Origin: SABY01 sp964593705
Lineage (GTDB): Bacteria > Bacteroidota > Bacteroidia > Bacteroidales > 4484-276
DNA: 64,000 bases
Direction of reading: 5' to 3'
NCBI GenBank assembly: GCA_964593705.1
Contig: CAZQIV010000011.1
Coordinates: forward strand, 16,387 to 80,386
Shown: piece after piece, positions 1 to 8,947 of the stretch
Position numbering within the stretch: position 1 is the stretch's first letter
How the letters are laid out: every line of letters starts with the position of its first letter
The notes under the pieces: generated by a model
Database searches by the model: none
The model's input: only the letters and a program-made list of their open reading frames with translations
What the model was told of the DNA's origin: nothing
Made by a program: the position numbers and the translations under genes

Positions 1-279
1 CGTGGTAGGTTTGTAGTTTTTACTTTTGATAATGAAGGCAATATTTCCGATCACTTTATTCTTGACCCAAGTGAAGGAAATTATGGAGTAGAAATCCCCG
101 CAAGGGTTTATCATACACTAATATCGCTGGAGGCAGGATCGGTTGCTTATGAAATAAAAGAAGGCCCGTATTATCCCGCGACAGCTAAAAACTTTGCCTC
201 CTGGGCTCCCACCGAAGGAGATAAAGAAACAAAAGCCTACATGGAAAAGTTGCTCAATCTTGTAAGTATAAATCTTTAA
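1..279 (+). CDS. WbuC-family cupin-fold metalloprotein, C-terminal part (5' end outside window)
   Basis: An open frame runs from base 1 to a TAA at 277-279 and encodes 92 residues with no start, so the gene enters from the left. The residues fit the WbuC cupin family: an HFILDP strand, then YGVEIPARVYHT, then a VAYEIKEGPYYP segment and a conserved tail with FASWAPTEGD and a final leucine-rich helix. WbuC proteins are small cupins found in surface polysaccharide loci; their reaction is poorly defined. The cupin histidines visible are in DHF and VYHT. The neighbour downstream, nhaA, is unrelated. The family call is good; the function is not settled. Confidence 0.8.
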   Translation, partial: RGRFVVFTFDNEGNISDHFILDPSEGNYGVEIPARVYHTLISLEAGSVAYEIKEGPYYPATAKNFASWAPTEGDKETKAYMEKLLNLVSINL

Positions 280-399
280 AATATTGTAATGAATTAATAA
301 TGATAATTTTAATTCCCACTGGCATGACTGAAACGTCAATCTATTTCATCCGTGCATCTCCCGAAAAATCGGGACAGGCAGTGGCTAATTTTTATCCAA

Positions 400-1749
400 A
401 TGAAAATATCAACATTCTTTAGGAAAAGGTCCTTGCTTTTTGAAATTGTCAATCCATTGAATAAGTTCATCAAGATGGAGGCTTTTAGTGGCATACTATT
501 GATGATAGTTACTGCCCTGGCTTTATTCATGGCCAATTCATTTATGTCGGAGGCATATTTTGGTTTTTTTCAACAAAGACTAACTTTTGCCTTCGAAGGC
601 TTCGAGCTTAGCAAACCCTTAATATTATGGATTAACGATGGGTTGATGGCCATTTTCTTTTTTCTTGTTGGCCTTGAAATAAAACGCGAAACCCAAACCG
701 GTGAGCTGTCGAGCTTGAAATCAGCATCACTACCGGCATTTGCTGCAATAGGAGGAATGCTTGTACCGGCACTTTTTTACATATTTTTCAACCATGATGG
801 TGATGGATCACACGGATGGGGAATTCCGATGGCCACTGACATTGCTTTTGCTCTTGGGGTGATGACATTGCTGGGCAGCAGGGTGCCGATTGCACTCAAA
901 TTGTTCCTTACCGCGCTGGCCATTGTTGACGATATTGGTGCGGTGATAGTGATTGCACTTTTTTACAGTTCTAAAATTTATTACGAAGCTTTAATTCTTG
1001 CCGGTGTATTGTTCGCCATTTTGATGATTCTAAATGCGCTAAAGGTTTTTCGGGTTTCTATCTATCTTTTTATTGGAATTTTCCTTTGGATAGCACTTCT
1101 CAAATCGGGAGTACATGCCACTGTTGCCGGAATTTTAATTGCAATGGCCATCCCGGGAAAAGCAAAAAGATCGTTTGACGAATGTGTTTCTTCCAACGAA
1201 TCGGTTTTGAATCGTTTAAAAGCTAAAAACGACCCCGAGGAATCACTCGATCCGAAAAAAGACAAAAAGTTAATTACTGCAATCTATACCATTGGCGACA
1301 ATTGCACACATGCTGTTTCGCCATTATTACGCATTGAGCACTCATTGCACTCGTGGGTAGCATACTTCATTATTCCATTGTTTGCTTTTGCCAACGCGGG
1401 CGTAATTTTCAAAGCATCCTTATTCTCAGATATTGGCAGCCCTATTACCATCGGGATTTTTACCGGGCTGGTGCTCGGAAAACCTATTGGAATTGCACTT
1501 TTTTCGTTACTTGCAACAAAACTCAAACTTGCTTCTCTGCCGGCAGGAGTCAAGTGGAAACATATTATTGGTGCCGGATTTTTAGGCGGTATTGGTTTCA
1601 CCATGTCGATATTTATTGATAACCTGGCTTTTATCTCCGACCCCAACAGCATCGAAATTGCAAAAATCGGCATCTTGTTTTCATCGCTCATTGCAGGTGT
1701 TATTGGATACATCATGTTATTTATGTCAGGTAATCCAAATAAAAAATAA
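400..1749 (+). CDS. nhaA: Na+/H+ antiporter NhaA
   Basis: Inner-membrane electrogenic antiporter that exports Na+ (or Li+) in exchange for protons, for pH and salt homeostasis. From the ATG at 400 it has 449 residues. The sequence shows about a dozen hydrophobic segments, the family signature IVDDIGAV with the paired aspartates at about residues 177-178 (the ion-binding pair of the family), and ATDIAFALG, which carries the conserved aspartate of TM IV. A hydrophilic insert of about 45 residues follows the PGKAKR segment, as in other Bacteroidota NhaA. An in-frame ATG at 352 would add 16 polar residues unlike the family N-terminus, so 400 is preferred. It appears monocistronic, with 162 nt before hisS. 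Confidence 0.93.
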   Translation: MKISTFFRKRSLLFEIVNPLNKFIKMEAFSGILLMIVTALALFMANSFMSEAYFGFFQQRLTFAFEGFELSKPLILWINDGLMAIFFFLVGLEIKRETQTGELSSLKSASLPAFAAIGGMLVPALFYIFFNHDGDGSHGWGIPMATDIAFALGVMTLLGSRVPIALKLFLTALAIVDDIGAVIVIALFYSSKIYYEALILAGVLFAILMILNALKVFRVSIYLFIGIFLWIALLKSGVHATVAGILIAMAIPGKAKRSFDECVSSNESVLNRLKAKNDPEESLDPKKDKKLITAIYTIGDNCTHAVSPLLRIEHSLHSWVAYFIIPLFAFANAGVIFKASLFSDIGSPITIGIFTGLVLGKPIGIALFSLLATKLKLASLPAGVKWKHIIGAGFLGGIGFTMSIFIDNLAFISDPNSIEIAKIGILFSSLIAGVIGYIMLFMSGNPNKK

Positions 1750-1911
1750 GGTTCTACATCCATTTTTGTGGATACAAAATCATTGTACATAAAAAAAAAG
1801 AATAAATATGTTGTATTTGACAATACCTTTCCATGAAATTCGCAGTGGGACAAAAAGTAAAAAATATTTCATAGTATCAAGTTAAAAAAAAACGATAAAA
1901 ATAAATTTTTC

Positions 1912-3279
1912 ATGGCATCACAAAAACCATCCATCCCAAAAGGAACACGCGATTTTACCCCGGAGGTAATGGTGAAACGCAATTTTATTTTCGACACCAT
2001 CAAAGGGGTGTTTCAACTTTACGGCTATTTGCCCATCGAAACTCCGGCAACCGAAAATTTATCAACCCTGATGGGTAAATATGGGGAAGAAGGAGATAAG
2101 CTGCTGTTCAAAATCCTCAATAGCGGCGATTTTCTCAATAGTGTCTCTGACGAAGAATACACGAAAAAAGATGCTAAATCATTGTCCAACAAAATTTCAG
2201 GAAAAGGATTACGCTATGATCTAACTGTACCTTTTGCTCGTTTTGTTGTACAACATCGCAACGAAATAACTTTTCCCTTCAAACGCTATCAGATACAACC
2301 CGTTTGGCGTGCCGATCGTCCACAGGCCGGGCGTTACCGCGAGTTTTACCAATGCGATGTGGATGTAATCGGCAGCGATTCACTGCTTAGCGAAGTGGAG
2401 CTAATACAGATTATCAACGAAGTTTTTCAGCTTTTGGGAATCAGGGTAAGCGTGAAACTGAATAACAGGAAAATCCTGGCAGGTATTGCCGAAATAATCG
2501 GGGAAGCTGAAAAAATTATCGACATCACCGTGGCTATCGACAAGCTTGAAAAGATTGGCCTCGAAAAGGTAAATAATGAATTGATGGAAAAGGGAATTTC
2601 AGCAGATGCAATAGAAAAACTGCAACCTATTCTTGAGATGACCGGAAGCGACACAGAAAAGTTTGCCATTTTGGAACAACAACTCCAGGCAAGCGAAACA
2701 GGAATGAAAGGGATAGCCGAGATGAAAGAAGTTTTTGATGACATCAAATATTTAGGCCTTCATGATTTGGTTGAGCTGGATCTGACACTTGCCCGCGGGC
2801 TGAACTATTACACAGGAACCATTATCGAAGTTAAAGCTTTAGATATGCAAATTGGTAGTATTTGTGGCGGCGGTCGCTACGATGATCTGACAGGGATTTT
2901 CGGGATGCCCGGAACTTCGGGTGTAGGAATTTCATTTGGCGCCGACAGGATTTATGATGTTATGGAGAAGCTTGAATTATTCACTGATTCGGGCAATGTT
3001 TCAACACAGGTGTTTTTTGTGAATTTTGGAAAAGAGGAAGAAAAATATTGCCTCAATATTTTACAGGAAATAAGGAATCACGGCATTAGAGCAGAACTTT
3101 ATCCTGAGGCCGCGAAGATGAAGAAACAAATGACTTATGCCAATAAGCTACAGATACCCTGGGTTGTACTTGTAGGAAAAAATGAAATTGAAAACAATGA
3201 ACTTTCGGTAAAAAACATGCATACCGGAGATCAGCAATCTTTAAAAGTAAATGATTTTATTGATCTTTTAAAATCCTGA
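1912..3279 (+). CDS. hisS: Histidine--tRNA ligase
   Basis: Class II aminoacyl-tRNA synthetase that charges tRNA-His in the cytoplasm; 455 residues. Visible landmarks in order are the N-terminal PKGTRDF, motif 1 region, LRYDLTVPFARF, motif 2 with YQIQPVWRADRP and GRYREFYQCDVD, the histidine-A signature LNYYTGTI, the histidine-B signature GGGRYDDL, then motif 3 (GVGISFGADR) and a C-terminal anticodon-binding domain. Length is normal for the longer Bacteroidota form. The ATG at 1912 follows an A-rich leader. The stop is TGA, which shows that UGA is a normal stop in this genome. The next gene begins 2 nt after the stop, suggesting co-transcription. Confidence 0.96.
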   Translation: MASQKPSIPKGTRDFTPEVMVKRNFIFDTIKGVFQLYGYLPIETPATENLSTLMGKYGEEGDKLLFKILNSGDFLNSVSDEEYTKKDAKSLSNKISGKGLRYDLTVPFARFVVQHRNEITFPFKRYQIQPVWRADRPQAGRYREFYQCDVDVIGSDSLLSEVELIQIINEVFQLLGIRVSVKLNNRKILAGIAEIIGEAEKIIDITVAIDKLEKIGLEKVNNELMEKGISADAIEKLQPILEMTGSDTEKFAILEQQLQASETGMKGIAEMKEVFDDIKYLGLHDLVELDLTLARGLNYYTGTIIEVKALDMQIGSICGGGRYDDLTGIFGMPGTSGVGISFGADRIYDVMEKLELFTDSGNVSTQVFFVNFGKEEEKYCLNILQEIRNHGIRAELYPEAAKMKKQMTYANKLQIPWVVLVGKNEIENNELSVKNMHTGDQQSLKVNDFIDLLKS

Positions 3280-3281
3280 AA

Positions 3282-4019
3282 ATGCGGAAATTTGAATTTC
3301 AGGAATTTGATGCTATTGGAGAAGAAACCCTTGAAGCAATTGGCCAGGCCAACCGCTTCAACCGTTGGATGTACCAAACCATTAAACCCTGGTGCAAAGG
3401 TCATATTCTCGAAATTGGCAGCGGAGCCGGAAACATCTCAAGATATTTTCTTGAAGATGAATCTAAAATTATGCTCAGCGATATTCGCGATAACTATTGC
3501 CAAAGACTTAAAAACAAATTCGATGATAAAAAAAGCCTTCTTGGCATCGCAAAAATAAACCTGACCGATCCTGATTTTGATTCTAAACACAAGGACATCT
3601 TTAACACCTTCGATACCGTTTTTGCCCTGAACGTTGTAGAGCATATCGAGGATGACTTTCATGCCATAAAAAACTGTTATAAACTACTGAAAAAAGATGG
3701 ACACCTGCTTATTTTGGTACCCTCATGCCAGCACCTCTACAATCAATTCGATGTAGGCTTAGGCCATTATCGCCGTTACACAAAGTCAAGTCTTGCCCGT
3801 ATTATTATGATGAATAATTTTACAATCATCAAAAAACAATATTTCAATTTTGTTGGATTATTTGGTTGGTTTTTCTCAGGTAGCATTCTAAAAAAACGAC
3901 AAGTTCCGGTAGGTCAGGTGAAGATTTTTAACAACCTGGTTCCACTTTTCAAAGTTATCGACCTGGCAACCTTTCATCGTATTGGCCTGTCAACAATTGT
4001 TGTAGGAAAGAAAATTTAA
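3282..4019 (+). CDS. Class I SAM-dependent methyltransferase
   Basis: A 245-residue protein with a Rossmann-type methyltransferase core: motif I ILEIGSGAGNISRYF at about residues 41-55, motif II around MLSDI, and motif IV in VFALNVVEHIEDD. After the core comes LGHYRRYTKSSL, a segment common in Bacteroidota methyltransferases encoded near glycosyltransferases. The substrate is not visible. It starts 2 nt after the hisS stop, so it is probably translated from the same message, but no functional link to HisS follows from that. A long repeat-rich spacer follows it. Family-level confidence is high; specificity is unknown. Confidence 0.85.
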   Translation: MRKFEFQEFDAIGEETLEAIGQANRFNRWMYQTIKPWCKGHILEIGSGAGNISRYFLEDESKIMLSDIRDNYCQRLKNKFDDKKSLLGIAKINLTDPDFDSKHKDIFNTFDTVFALNVVEHIEDDFHAIKNCYKLLKKDGHLLILVPSCQHLYNQFDVGLGHYRRYTKSSLARIIMMNNFTIIKKQYFNFVGLFGWFFSGSILKKRQVPVGQVKIFNNLVPLFKVIDLATFHRIGLSTIVVGKKI

Positions 4020-4031
4020 TGCTCCACCCTC

Positions 4032-4280
4032 TTTAATTAGTGTCGGTCTTTAAAGTAAGTTTTGTTGAAACATCAATTGCCATCCCGTTAAACGGGACAG
4101 GCTATCCTTTAGGGTGTGGATTAAATTGATGTAATGAATGTCCCCGCCTTTTCGCTATCAATGCCGAAGGCATTGATAGCGAAAAGGCGGGGGAGGTATT
4201 GCTAAATTCATTTATCCCCGTCCGTCAGCTGACGGACGGGGCAAGTGAAAAGTATCGACATTATGGACATGCACTAATTA
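4032..4280 (+). repeat. MITE-like palindromic repeat, family 1, copy 1 (full)
   Basis: A 250 bp intergenic element. The left end reads AATTAGTGTCGGTC and the right end GGACATGCACTAATTA, so the termini are imperfect inverted repeats (AATTAGTG at both outer edges). Inside are a perfect 24-bp-stem hairpin at 4142-4192 with a GAA loop and a perfect 26-bp palindrome at 4216-4241. Three related copies lie near 6.8, 35.5 and 41.1 kb. No protein is encoded. Together with the promoter region this accounts for the 398 nt gap between the methyltransferase and the glycogen synthase gene. Confidence 0.7.
4142..4192. repeat. Perfect 24-bp-stem hairpin inside repeat copy 1
   Basis: Bases 4142-4165 are the exact reverse complement of 4169-4192, with a 3-nt loop GAA. 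The stem begins CCCCGCC and ends at AATGCC. No T-run follows, so it is not an obvious intrinsic terminator; it is part of the mobile-looking repeat. Confidence 0.9.
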
Positions 4281-4382
4281 TTGCTTAACTTTTTAAATCA
4301 TCGAACTTCTACAATTGATTGTAACAATTTTTAAAAATAATTAAATGTCCTGCCATTTATAGGGCATTTCGGTATTTGTTTA

Positions 4383-4390
4383 TACTTTTG
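4383..4390 (+). promoter_or_regulatory. -7 promoter element for the glycogen synthase gene
   Basis: TACTTTTG fits the Bacteroidota -7 consensus TAnnTTTG and lies 27 nt before the ATG at 4418. A clear TTTG -33 box is not visible. It lies just past the right end of repeat copy 1. Confidence 0.5.
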
Positions 4391-4417
4391 AGCCCATACA
4401 CCAAAAAGATCAGGACT

Positions 4418-6742
4418 ATGGCACAAAAGAAAAATTCAAAAAAAACTACAACTCCAAAAATAACCGAAACTGGATCAAAGAAAAAATCCATTGCAAAAGC
4501 ACCGGTTGATAAAGCCCCCATGCCTCCCAAAGCTGCTATAAAAGAACCATCAGCAACAAAAGCCACCGTTGAAGAAACGAAAAATGTTACCACTGTAAAA
4601 CAAGCACCGAAAGGCGAAACATCAAAAAAAAATGTGATTTCCAACCCCAAGGCTTCGGAAGTTGATGTTGTTAGAAATGATGAGCAACCCGAAATGCCCG
4701 TAATTGAAGAAAGTATGGACTGGAAATTTGTTAAAGCAAAAAATAATAAGGTTGAAGAACCACAAGAAAAAAGTGAGGTTGAATCTGTGGATAAAAAAGA
4801 TACATCGATGGAAACAAAAAAATTACATGAGCCAATAGAGCCAGATATTATATCTGATAAGCCAACTGAAACAAATATTGAAGAGCCAACTACTGAGCCA
4901 TTGATGGATCTTTCGGTTGAAGATGTAAAAAATTCACTTCTTATGGAATGTGCCTGGGAGGTCTGCAACCAGGTTGGCGGTATTTATACAGTAATCCAAA
5001 CAAAGGTTCCGGCAACAAAAATAAAATGGGGTGAAAATTACCTTTTGATAGGGCCTTATTTTGCAGATCAGACTGCTGCAAATTTTGAATATGATAAAGA
5101 TTTATACAACGAGGAGGCGATAAAAGAAAATCCCGATCCCATTAAGGAAGTAGTGAGGCAAATGCACAGCATGGGTTATGATGTACATTATGGAACCTGG
5201 CTTATTGATGGCCGCCCTAAAGCCGTTCTCTTTAATCCGCAATCACTTTTACCAAAAATTCACGAGCATAAATATATTTTCTGGGAACATCACAATATCA
5301 CGCTTCCAGGTAACGAAGCCCTGGTAGATCAGGTTGTTTCTTTTGGATTTATGGTGTTGGAATTTATCAAATTGCTTTCTTACAACGAAAACAACAAAAA
5401 ACAACTCATTGCTCATTTTCATGAATGGATGGCTGGCATTCCAATACCTGAGTTAAGAAGACACAACATCAATACAAAAATTGTGTTTACTACCCACGCC
5501 ACTATGCTTGGCCGCTATCTGGCAATGAACGATCCGGAGTTTTACGACCATCTGCCATTCTACGACTGGCAAAAAGAAGCAAACCATTTCAATATCAAGC
5601 ATATTGTTCAAATTGAAAGGGCAGCTTCGCATGGAGCACATATTTTCTCCACGGTAAGCGACATCACAGCCAATGAATGTAAATATTTGCTGGGTCGGGA
5701 GCCCGAAGCCATACTTCCAAACGGAATAAACATTAAGCGCTTTGAAGTGATGCACGAATTCCAGCAAATCCATAAACAAACCAAGGGGAAAATCAATGAG
5801 TTTGTGATGGGGCATTTTTTCCACAATTATACATTTGATCTGGATAAAACCCTGTACTTTTTTACTTCAGGACGATTTGAATATTACAATAAAGGTTTCG
5901 ACCTCACACTTGAAGCACTTGCCCGCCTCAACTGGATGATGAAGGAAGCAAATATTGACAAAACCATCGTCATGTTTTTTATCACCAAAAACCCATTCCG
6001 CTCTATTAATTCAAGTATGCTTGAATCGAGAGCCAAATTGGAAGAAATCAGACGTAACTGCGATGATATCCAGAAGGTATTGGCAGACAAACTATTTAAC
6101 GAAATGCTTTCGCGCGATAATATCAACGAATTACCCTACCTCAACGAACTCGTGGATGATTACCTGGCCTTACGCCTGCGCCGAAACATTGGAAGCTGGC
6201 GCGACAGACACATGCCTTCGATTGTTACACACGACTTGATTGACGAACAGAACGATCCGATAATAAATTATCTTAAAACCTCTCATCTGCTCAACTATCG
6301 TGAAGATAAGGTAAAAGTAGTTTATCATCCTGATTTTATCTCTACCGCAAATCCTTTGTTCAGGATGGATTATTTACAATTTGTAAGGGGCTGCCACCTG
6401 GGAATTTTCCCAAGCTACTACGAACCGTGGGGATACACACCACTTGAATGTTGCGCCAGTGGGCTGCCCTCAATAACTACCGACCTTGCCGGCTTTGGCT
6501 CTTACGTAAAAAACCATGTGGAAGACAGCGATAGTAAAGGCTTATGGGTTATCGACCGGAGAAATCGTCCTTCTGGCGAGGTAGCTCAGGACGTAGCAGA
6601 AAAAATGTTTGAGTTTGTTAAATTGGAGCGTCGCGAACGCATAGCCCTGAGAAACAATATCGAAGACAATTCAAACATATTTGGTTGGCGTCAATTACGA
6701 AAGTACTATGATAATGCCTATGCTAAAGTGCTTCGCTTGTAA
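4418..6742 (+). CDS. GT3-family glycogen synthase with a long Lys-rich N-terminal extension
   Basis: Likely makes alpha-1,4-glucan (glycogen) from a nucleotide sugar, as an eukaryote-type (GT3) synthase. From the ATG at 4418 it has 774 residues. Residues 1 to about 165 are low-complexity, rich in Lys, Ala, Pro, Thr and Glu, with no fold visible. The catalytic part starts at about residue 174 with LLMECAWEVCNQVGGIYTV, the N-terminal GT-B domain signature, and ends with YYEPWGYTPLECCASGLP, which contains the conserved catalytic-loop glutamate region of GT3 enzymes. An in-frame upstream ATG at 4376 lies before the promoter element and is rejected. The gene is bracketed by inverted repeat ends (4032-4058 and 6772-6798). 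The enzyme family is secure; the role of the tail is unknown. Confidence 0.88.
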   Translation: MAQKKNSKKTTTPKITETGSKKKSIAKAPVDKAPMPPKAAIKEPSATKATVEETKNVTTVKQAPKGETSKKNVISNPKASEVDVVRNDEQPEMPVIEESMDWKFVKAKNNKVEEPQEKSEVESVDKKDTSMETKKLHEPIEPDIISDKPTETNIEEPTTEPLMDLSVEDVKNSLLMECAWEVCNQVGGIYTVIQTKVPATKIKWGENYLLIGPYFADQTAANFEYDKDLYNEEAIKENPDPIKEVVRQMHSMGYDVHYGTWLIDGRPKAVLFNPQSLLPKIHEHKYIFWEHHNITLPGNEALVDQVVSFGFMVLEFIKLLSYNENNKKQLIAHFHEWMAGIPIPELRRHNINTKIVFTTHATMLGRYLAMNDPEFYDHLPFYDWQKEANHFNIKHIVQIERAASHGAHIFSTVSDITANECKYLLGREPEAILPNGINIKRFEVMHEFQQIHKQTKGKINEFVMGHFFHNYTFDLDKTLYFFTSGRFEYYNKGFDLTLEALARLNWMMKEANIDKTIVMFFITKNPFRSINSSMLESRAKLEEIRRNCDDIQKVLADKLFNEMLSRDNINELPYLNELVDDYLALRLRRNIGSWRDRHMPSIVTHDLIDEQNDPIINYLKTSHLLNYREDKVKVVYHPDFISTANPLFRMDYLQFVRGCHLGIFPSYYEPWGYTPLECCASGLPSITTDLAGFGSYVKNHVEDSDSKGLWVIDRRNRPSGEVAQDVAEKMFEFVKLERRERIALRNNIEDNSNIFGWRQLRKYYDNAYAKVLRL

Positions 6743-6771
6743 ATTCTTCGAAAAACTGTGCTCTCTGAGTT

Positions 6772-6934
6772 TTACTTTAAAGACCGACACAAATTAAAGC
6801 CTGTCTTTTTAGTAATGTTTCCCGCAGATAACGCAGATTCTCGCAGAAAAAAATCAGCGCTAATCAGCGAAATCTGCGGGAGATTCTTTGGCCTCGGATA
6901 GAAATACTTGACTTTATGGACAGGCACTAATTAG
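6772..6934. repeat. MITE-like repeat, family 1, copy 2 (composite)
   Basis: The first part, 6772-6798, is the reverse complement of the left end of copy 1 with one mismatch, so the glycogen synthase gene sits between inverted repeat ends. It runs straight into a second element with GCCTGTCTTTTTAGTAATG, an imperfect palindrome built from CCCGCAGATAACGC and AGCGAAATCTGCGGG, and the family right end GGACAGGCACTAATTA. The rest of the 6743-7160 gap holds no gene that I can see. Confidence 0.65.
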
Positions 6935-7160
6935 CGGATGATCAATCGTCACTATTTCCTTAACTTATCGATACTATAATATTTCATTTTACCATCCAAA
7001 TAAGCCTGTTTAATAATCCAGGAATTAATCTCTATCATCACTTTAGTATTTTTTAATACCTCCCTTTGGCCATTAATTTCTATTTATGCAAAAGTATTTG
7101 GTTAAAATTACCAGGCATTACTGCATTAAAACGAAATTTTCGAAAGCATAAACCACACTT

Positions 7161-7544
7161 ATGGAAATATACAATTTAAAAATCCTGCCATTTTTAGTGC
7201 TAATATTATTGATGGTTTTTGGATGCAAACATGATCCTACCGAAATGCCCGATCCGGGTGGAGGTGCTGAACCATGCGACACGTTGAATGTCACTTATCA
7301 ATCAACAGTCTTCCCAATTTTACACCAGCATTGTATTAGCTGCCATGTTGGGACAACGCCTGAAGCAGGACTTAATTTTGAAAATTATGACGATGTAGCA
7401 TTCACTGCACAAAGCGGTCAATTACTTGGTTCTATCAGGCACGAACCCAACTATTCGCCAATGCCTCAAAATGCCTCAAAATTATCTGATTGCAACATTT
7501 CACAAATTCAAAAATGGATAGATGATGGAACACCAAATAATTAG
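7161..7544 (+). CDS. Small haem-c lipoprotein (single CxxCH)
   Basis: A 127-residue predicted lipoprotein. The N-terminus has a hydrophobic stretch ending in LLMVFGC, a lipobox-like site, so the mature protein would be anchored by Cys22. One c-type haem motif, CISCH, lies at about residues 59-63, and a likely axial methionine sits in the NYSPMPQ segment near residue 99. The ending WIDDGTPNN resembles the C-terminal helix of small planctomycete-type cytochrome c domains. The next gene overlaps it by 23 nt and encodes a paralogue, and a DUF5777 outer-membrane barrel follows, so the three probably form one operon. An electron-transfer role at the cell envelope is inferred. Confidence 0.72.
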   Translation: MEIYNLKILPFLVLILLMVFGCKHDPTEMPDPGGGAEPCDTLNVTYQSTVFPILHQHCISCHVGTTPEAGLNFENYDDVAFTAQSGQLLGSIRHEPNYSPMPQNASKLSDCNISQIQKWIDDGTPNN

Positions 7545-7920
7545 ATTCAGAAACATTTTCATAATTTTAGTTATAAGCCTGACGATGGTTTGGAGCCTAA
7601 ATTCATGCTACTACGACAACGAGGAAGATCTTTATCCCAATCCTACTTCCTGCGACACAACAAATATTACCTATTCAGGGACTGTGATTCCAATCCTGCA
7701 AAATAGCTGCTATTCATGTCATAATGCAGTAAACCAACAGGGAGGAATTGTTCTTGATAATTACAACGACCTGCAGACTTCTGTAAACAATGGCAGCTTC
7801 AGAGGATCAATAAATCACCTTAGCGGATATTCTCCCATGCCTCAAGGCGGCGAAAAACTCAATGACTGCAATCTGACGCTCATCAATAAATGGCTCGATG
7901 ACGGGGCTTCCAATAACTAA
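7522..7920 (+). CDS. Second small haem-c lipoprotein, paralogue of the upstream gene
   Basis: A 132-residue protein about half identical in pattern to its upstream neighbour: signal sequence ending in SLNSC (lipobox-like), the spacer TSCDTTNITYSGTVIPIL, haem motif CYSCH, a GYSPMPQGG segment with the likely axial Met, and a C-terminal WLDDGASNN. It starts inside the end of the previous gene (ATG at 7522 or 7525), typical of translational coupling. The pair looks like a local duplication. Partner and redox role are not visible in the sequence; together with the barrel that follows, an outer-membrane or periplasmic electron-transfer unit is possible. Confidence 0.72.
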   Translation: MMEHQIIRFRNIFIILVISLTMVWSLNSCYYDNEEDLYPNPTSCDTTNITYSGTVIPILQNSCYSCHNAVNQQGGIVLDNYNDLQTSVNNGSFRGSINHLSGYSPMPQGGEKLNDCNLTLINKWLDDGASNN

Positions 7921-7936
7921 GCAAAAAGATAAACAA

Positions 7937-8860
7937 ATGAAAACACATATAAACTTTCAGCTATTCAGAAAATCATCACTTGTTTTTCTATTCCTGTTTT
8001 TTAGCCTTTTTGCTGTAAAGGCACAGGATGATATGATGGATCTTTTTGCTTCAGATGAAGAAACAACTGAATATGCTTATGCCACCTTTAAAGCCACAAG
8101 GTTAATATTGGGGCAATCAGTAGAAAACCCGGCAAAGGGAACCCTTGTTTTTATGATTCAGCATCATTTTGGATATGTCAATACTGGTGCTTACGAATTT
8201 TGGGGATTAGACCAGGCCACCATTCGCCTCGGGCTTGATTATGGTATTAACGATTGGCTGGCAGTTGGAATAGGACGGAGTACTTATAAAAAAACTTACG
8301 ATGGATTCATAAAAGCCAAAGTCCTGCGTCAAAGTTCAGGAGCTGTAAATATGCCTGTTTCCTTATCCTATTTTGGAAGCCTGTCGTTGAATTCGTTGAA
8401 ATGGAGCGATGCTGAACGTGAAAATTATTTCTCTTCAAGGTTGGCTTTTACAAATCAGCTATTGATTGCCCGGAAGTTCAGCCCAGCTATTTCATTGCAA
8501 ATTACACCCACACTTATCCATAAAAATCTTGTGGAAACCACAGCCGATAAAAACGACATTTTCGCCAGCGGTATTGGGGGCCGTGTAAAGCTTTCAAACC
8601 GCATATCGCTTAATGCAGAATATTTCTATGTATTCCCCGATCAGATTGTTTCCCGGGAATATGACAATTCTTTTTCGATTGGTTTTGATGTCGAAACCGG
8701 AGGACATGTTTTCCAGCTTTTCCTCACCAACTCCAACCCAATTTTCGAGAGTAGTTTTATAACTGAGAGTACCGGACAATGGACTAATGGCGACATTTAT
8801 TTCGGTTTCAATATTTCGAGGGTTTTTACTGTTGTAAAGCCGGAGGGGTTTAGGGAGTAA
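7937..8860 (+). CDS. DUF5777-family outer-membrane beta-barrel protein
   Basis: A 307-residue protein from the ATG at 7937. Residues 1-30 form a signal peptide ending in VKAQ. The mature part alternates hydrophobic and polar residues in strands (for example LVFMIQHHFGYVNTG and ISLNAEYFYVFPDQ), and ends with NISRVFTV and a short tail. The motif pattern QHHFG with ATIRLGLDYGINDWLAVGIGRS is that of the DUF5777 family, restricted largely to Bacteroidota and of unknown function. An in-frame ATG at 7898 would overlap the preceding gene and lacks a signal peptide start, so 7937 is chosen. Its position after two haem-c lipoproteins suggests it belongs to the same system. Confidence 0.78.
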   Translation: MKTHINFQLFRKSSLVFLFLFFSLFAVKAQDDMMDLFASDEETTEYAYATFKATRLILGQSVENPAKGTLVFMIQHHFGYVNTGAYEFWGLDQATIRLGLDYGINDWLAVGIGRSTYKKTYDGFIKAKVLRQSSGAVNMPVSLSYFGSLSLNSLKWSDAERENYFSSRLAFTNQLLIARKFSPAISLQITPTLIHKNLVETTADKNDIFASGIGGRVKLSNRISLNAEYFYVFPDQIVSREYDNSFSIGFDVETGGHVFQLFLTNSNPIFESSFITESTGQWTNGDIYFGFNISRVFTVVKPEGFRE

Positions 8861-8947
8861 CAGGGATGTATGGCCCTACAACGCATTTACTGGAAAAGCT
8901 TACTGATGCCATGTTTATTCTATATCGATGTGCCCAATGAAGATTTG

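Noticed and set aside
1284..1853. Long minus-strand frame under nhaA
   Set aside because: A shadow of the nhaA coding sequence; composition shows no protein family and no start context.
4357..4968. Minus-strand frame opposite the Lys-rich glycogen synthase tail
   Set aside because: Its Ser/Phe-rich text is the complement of the Lys/Glu-rich codons of the real gene.
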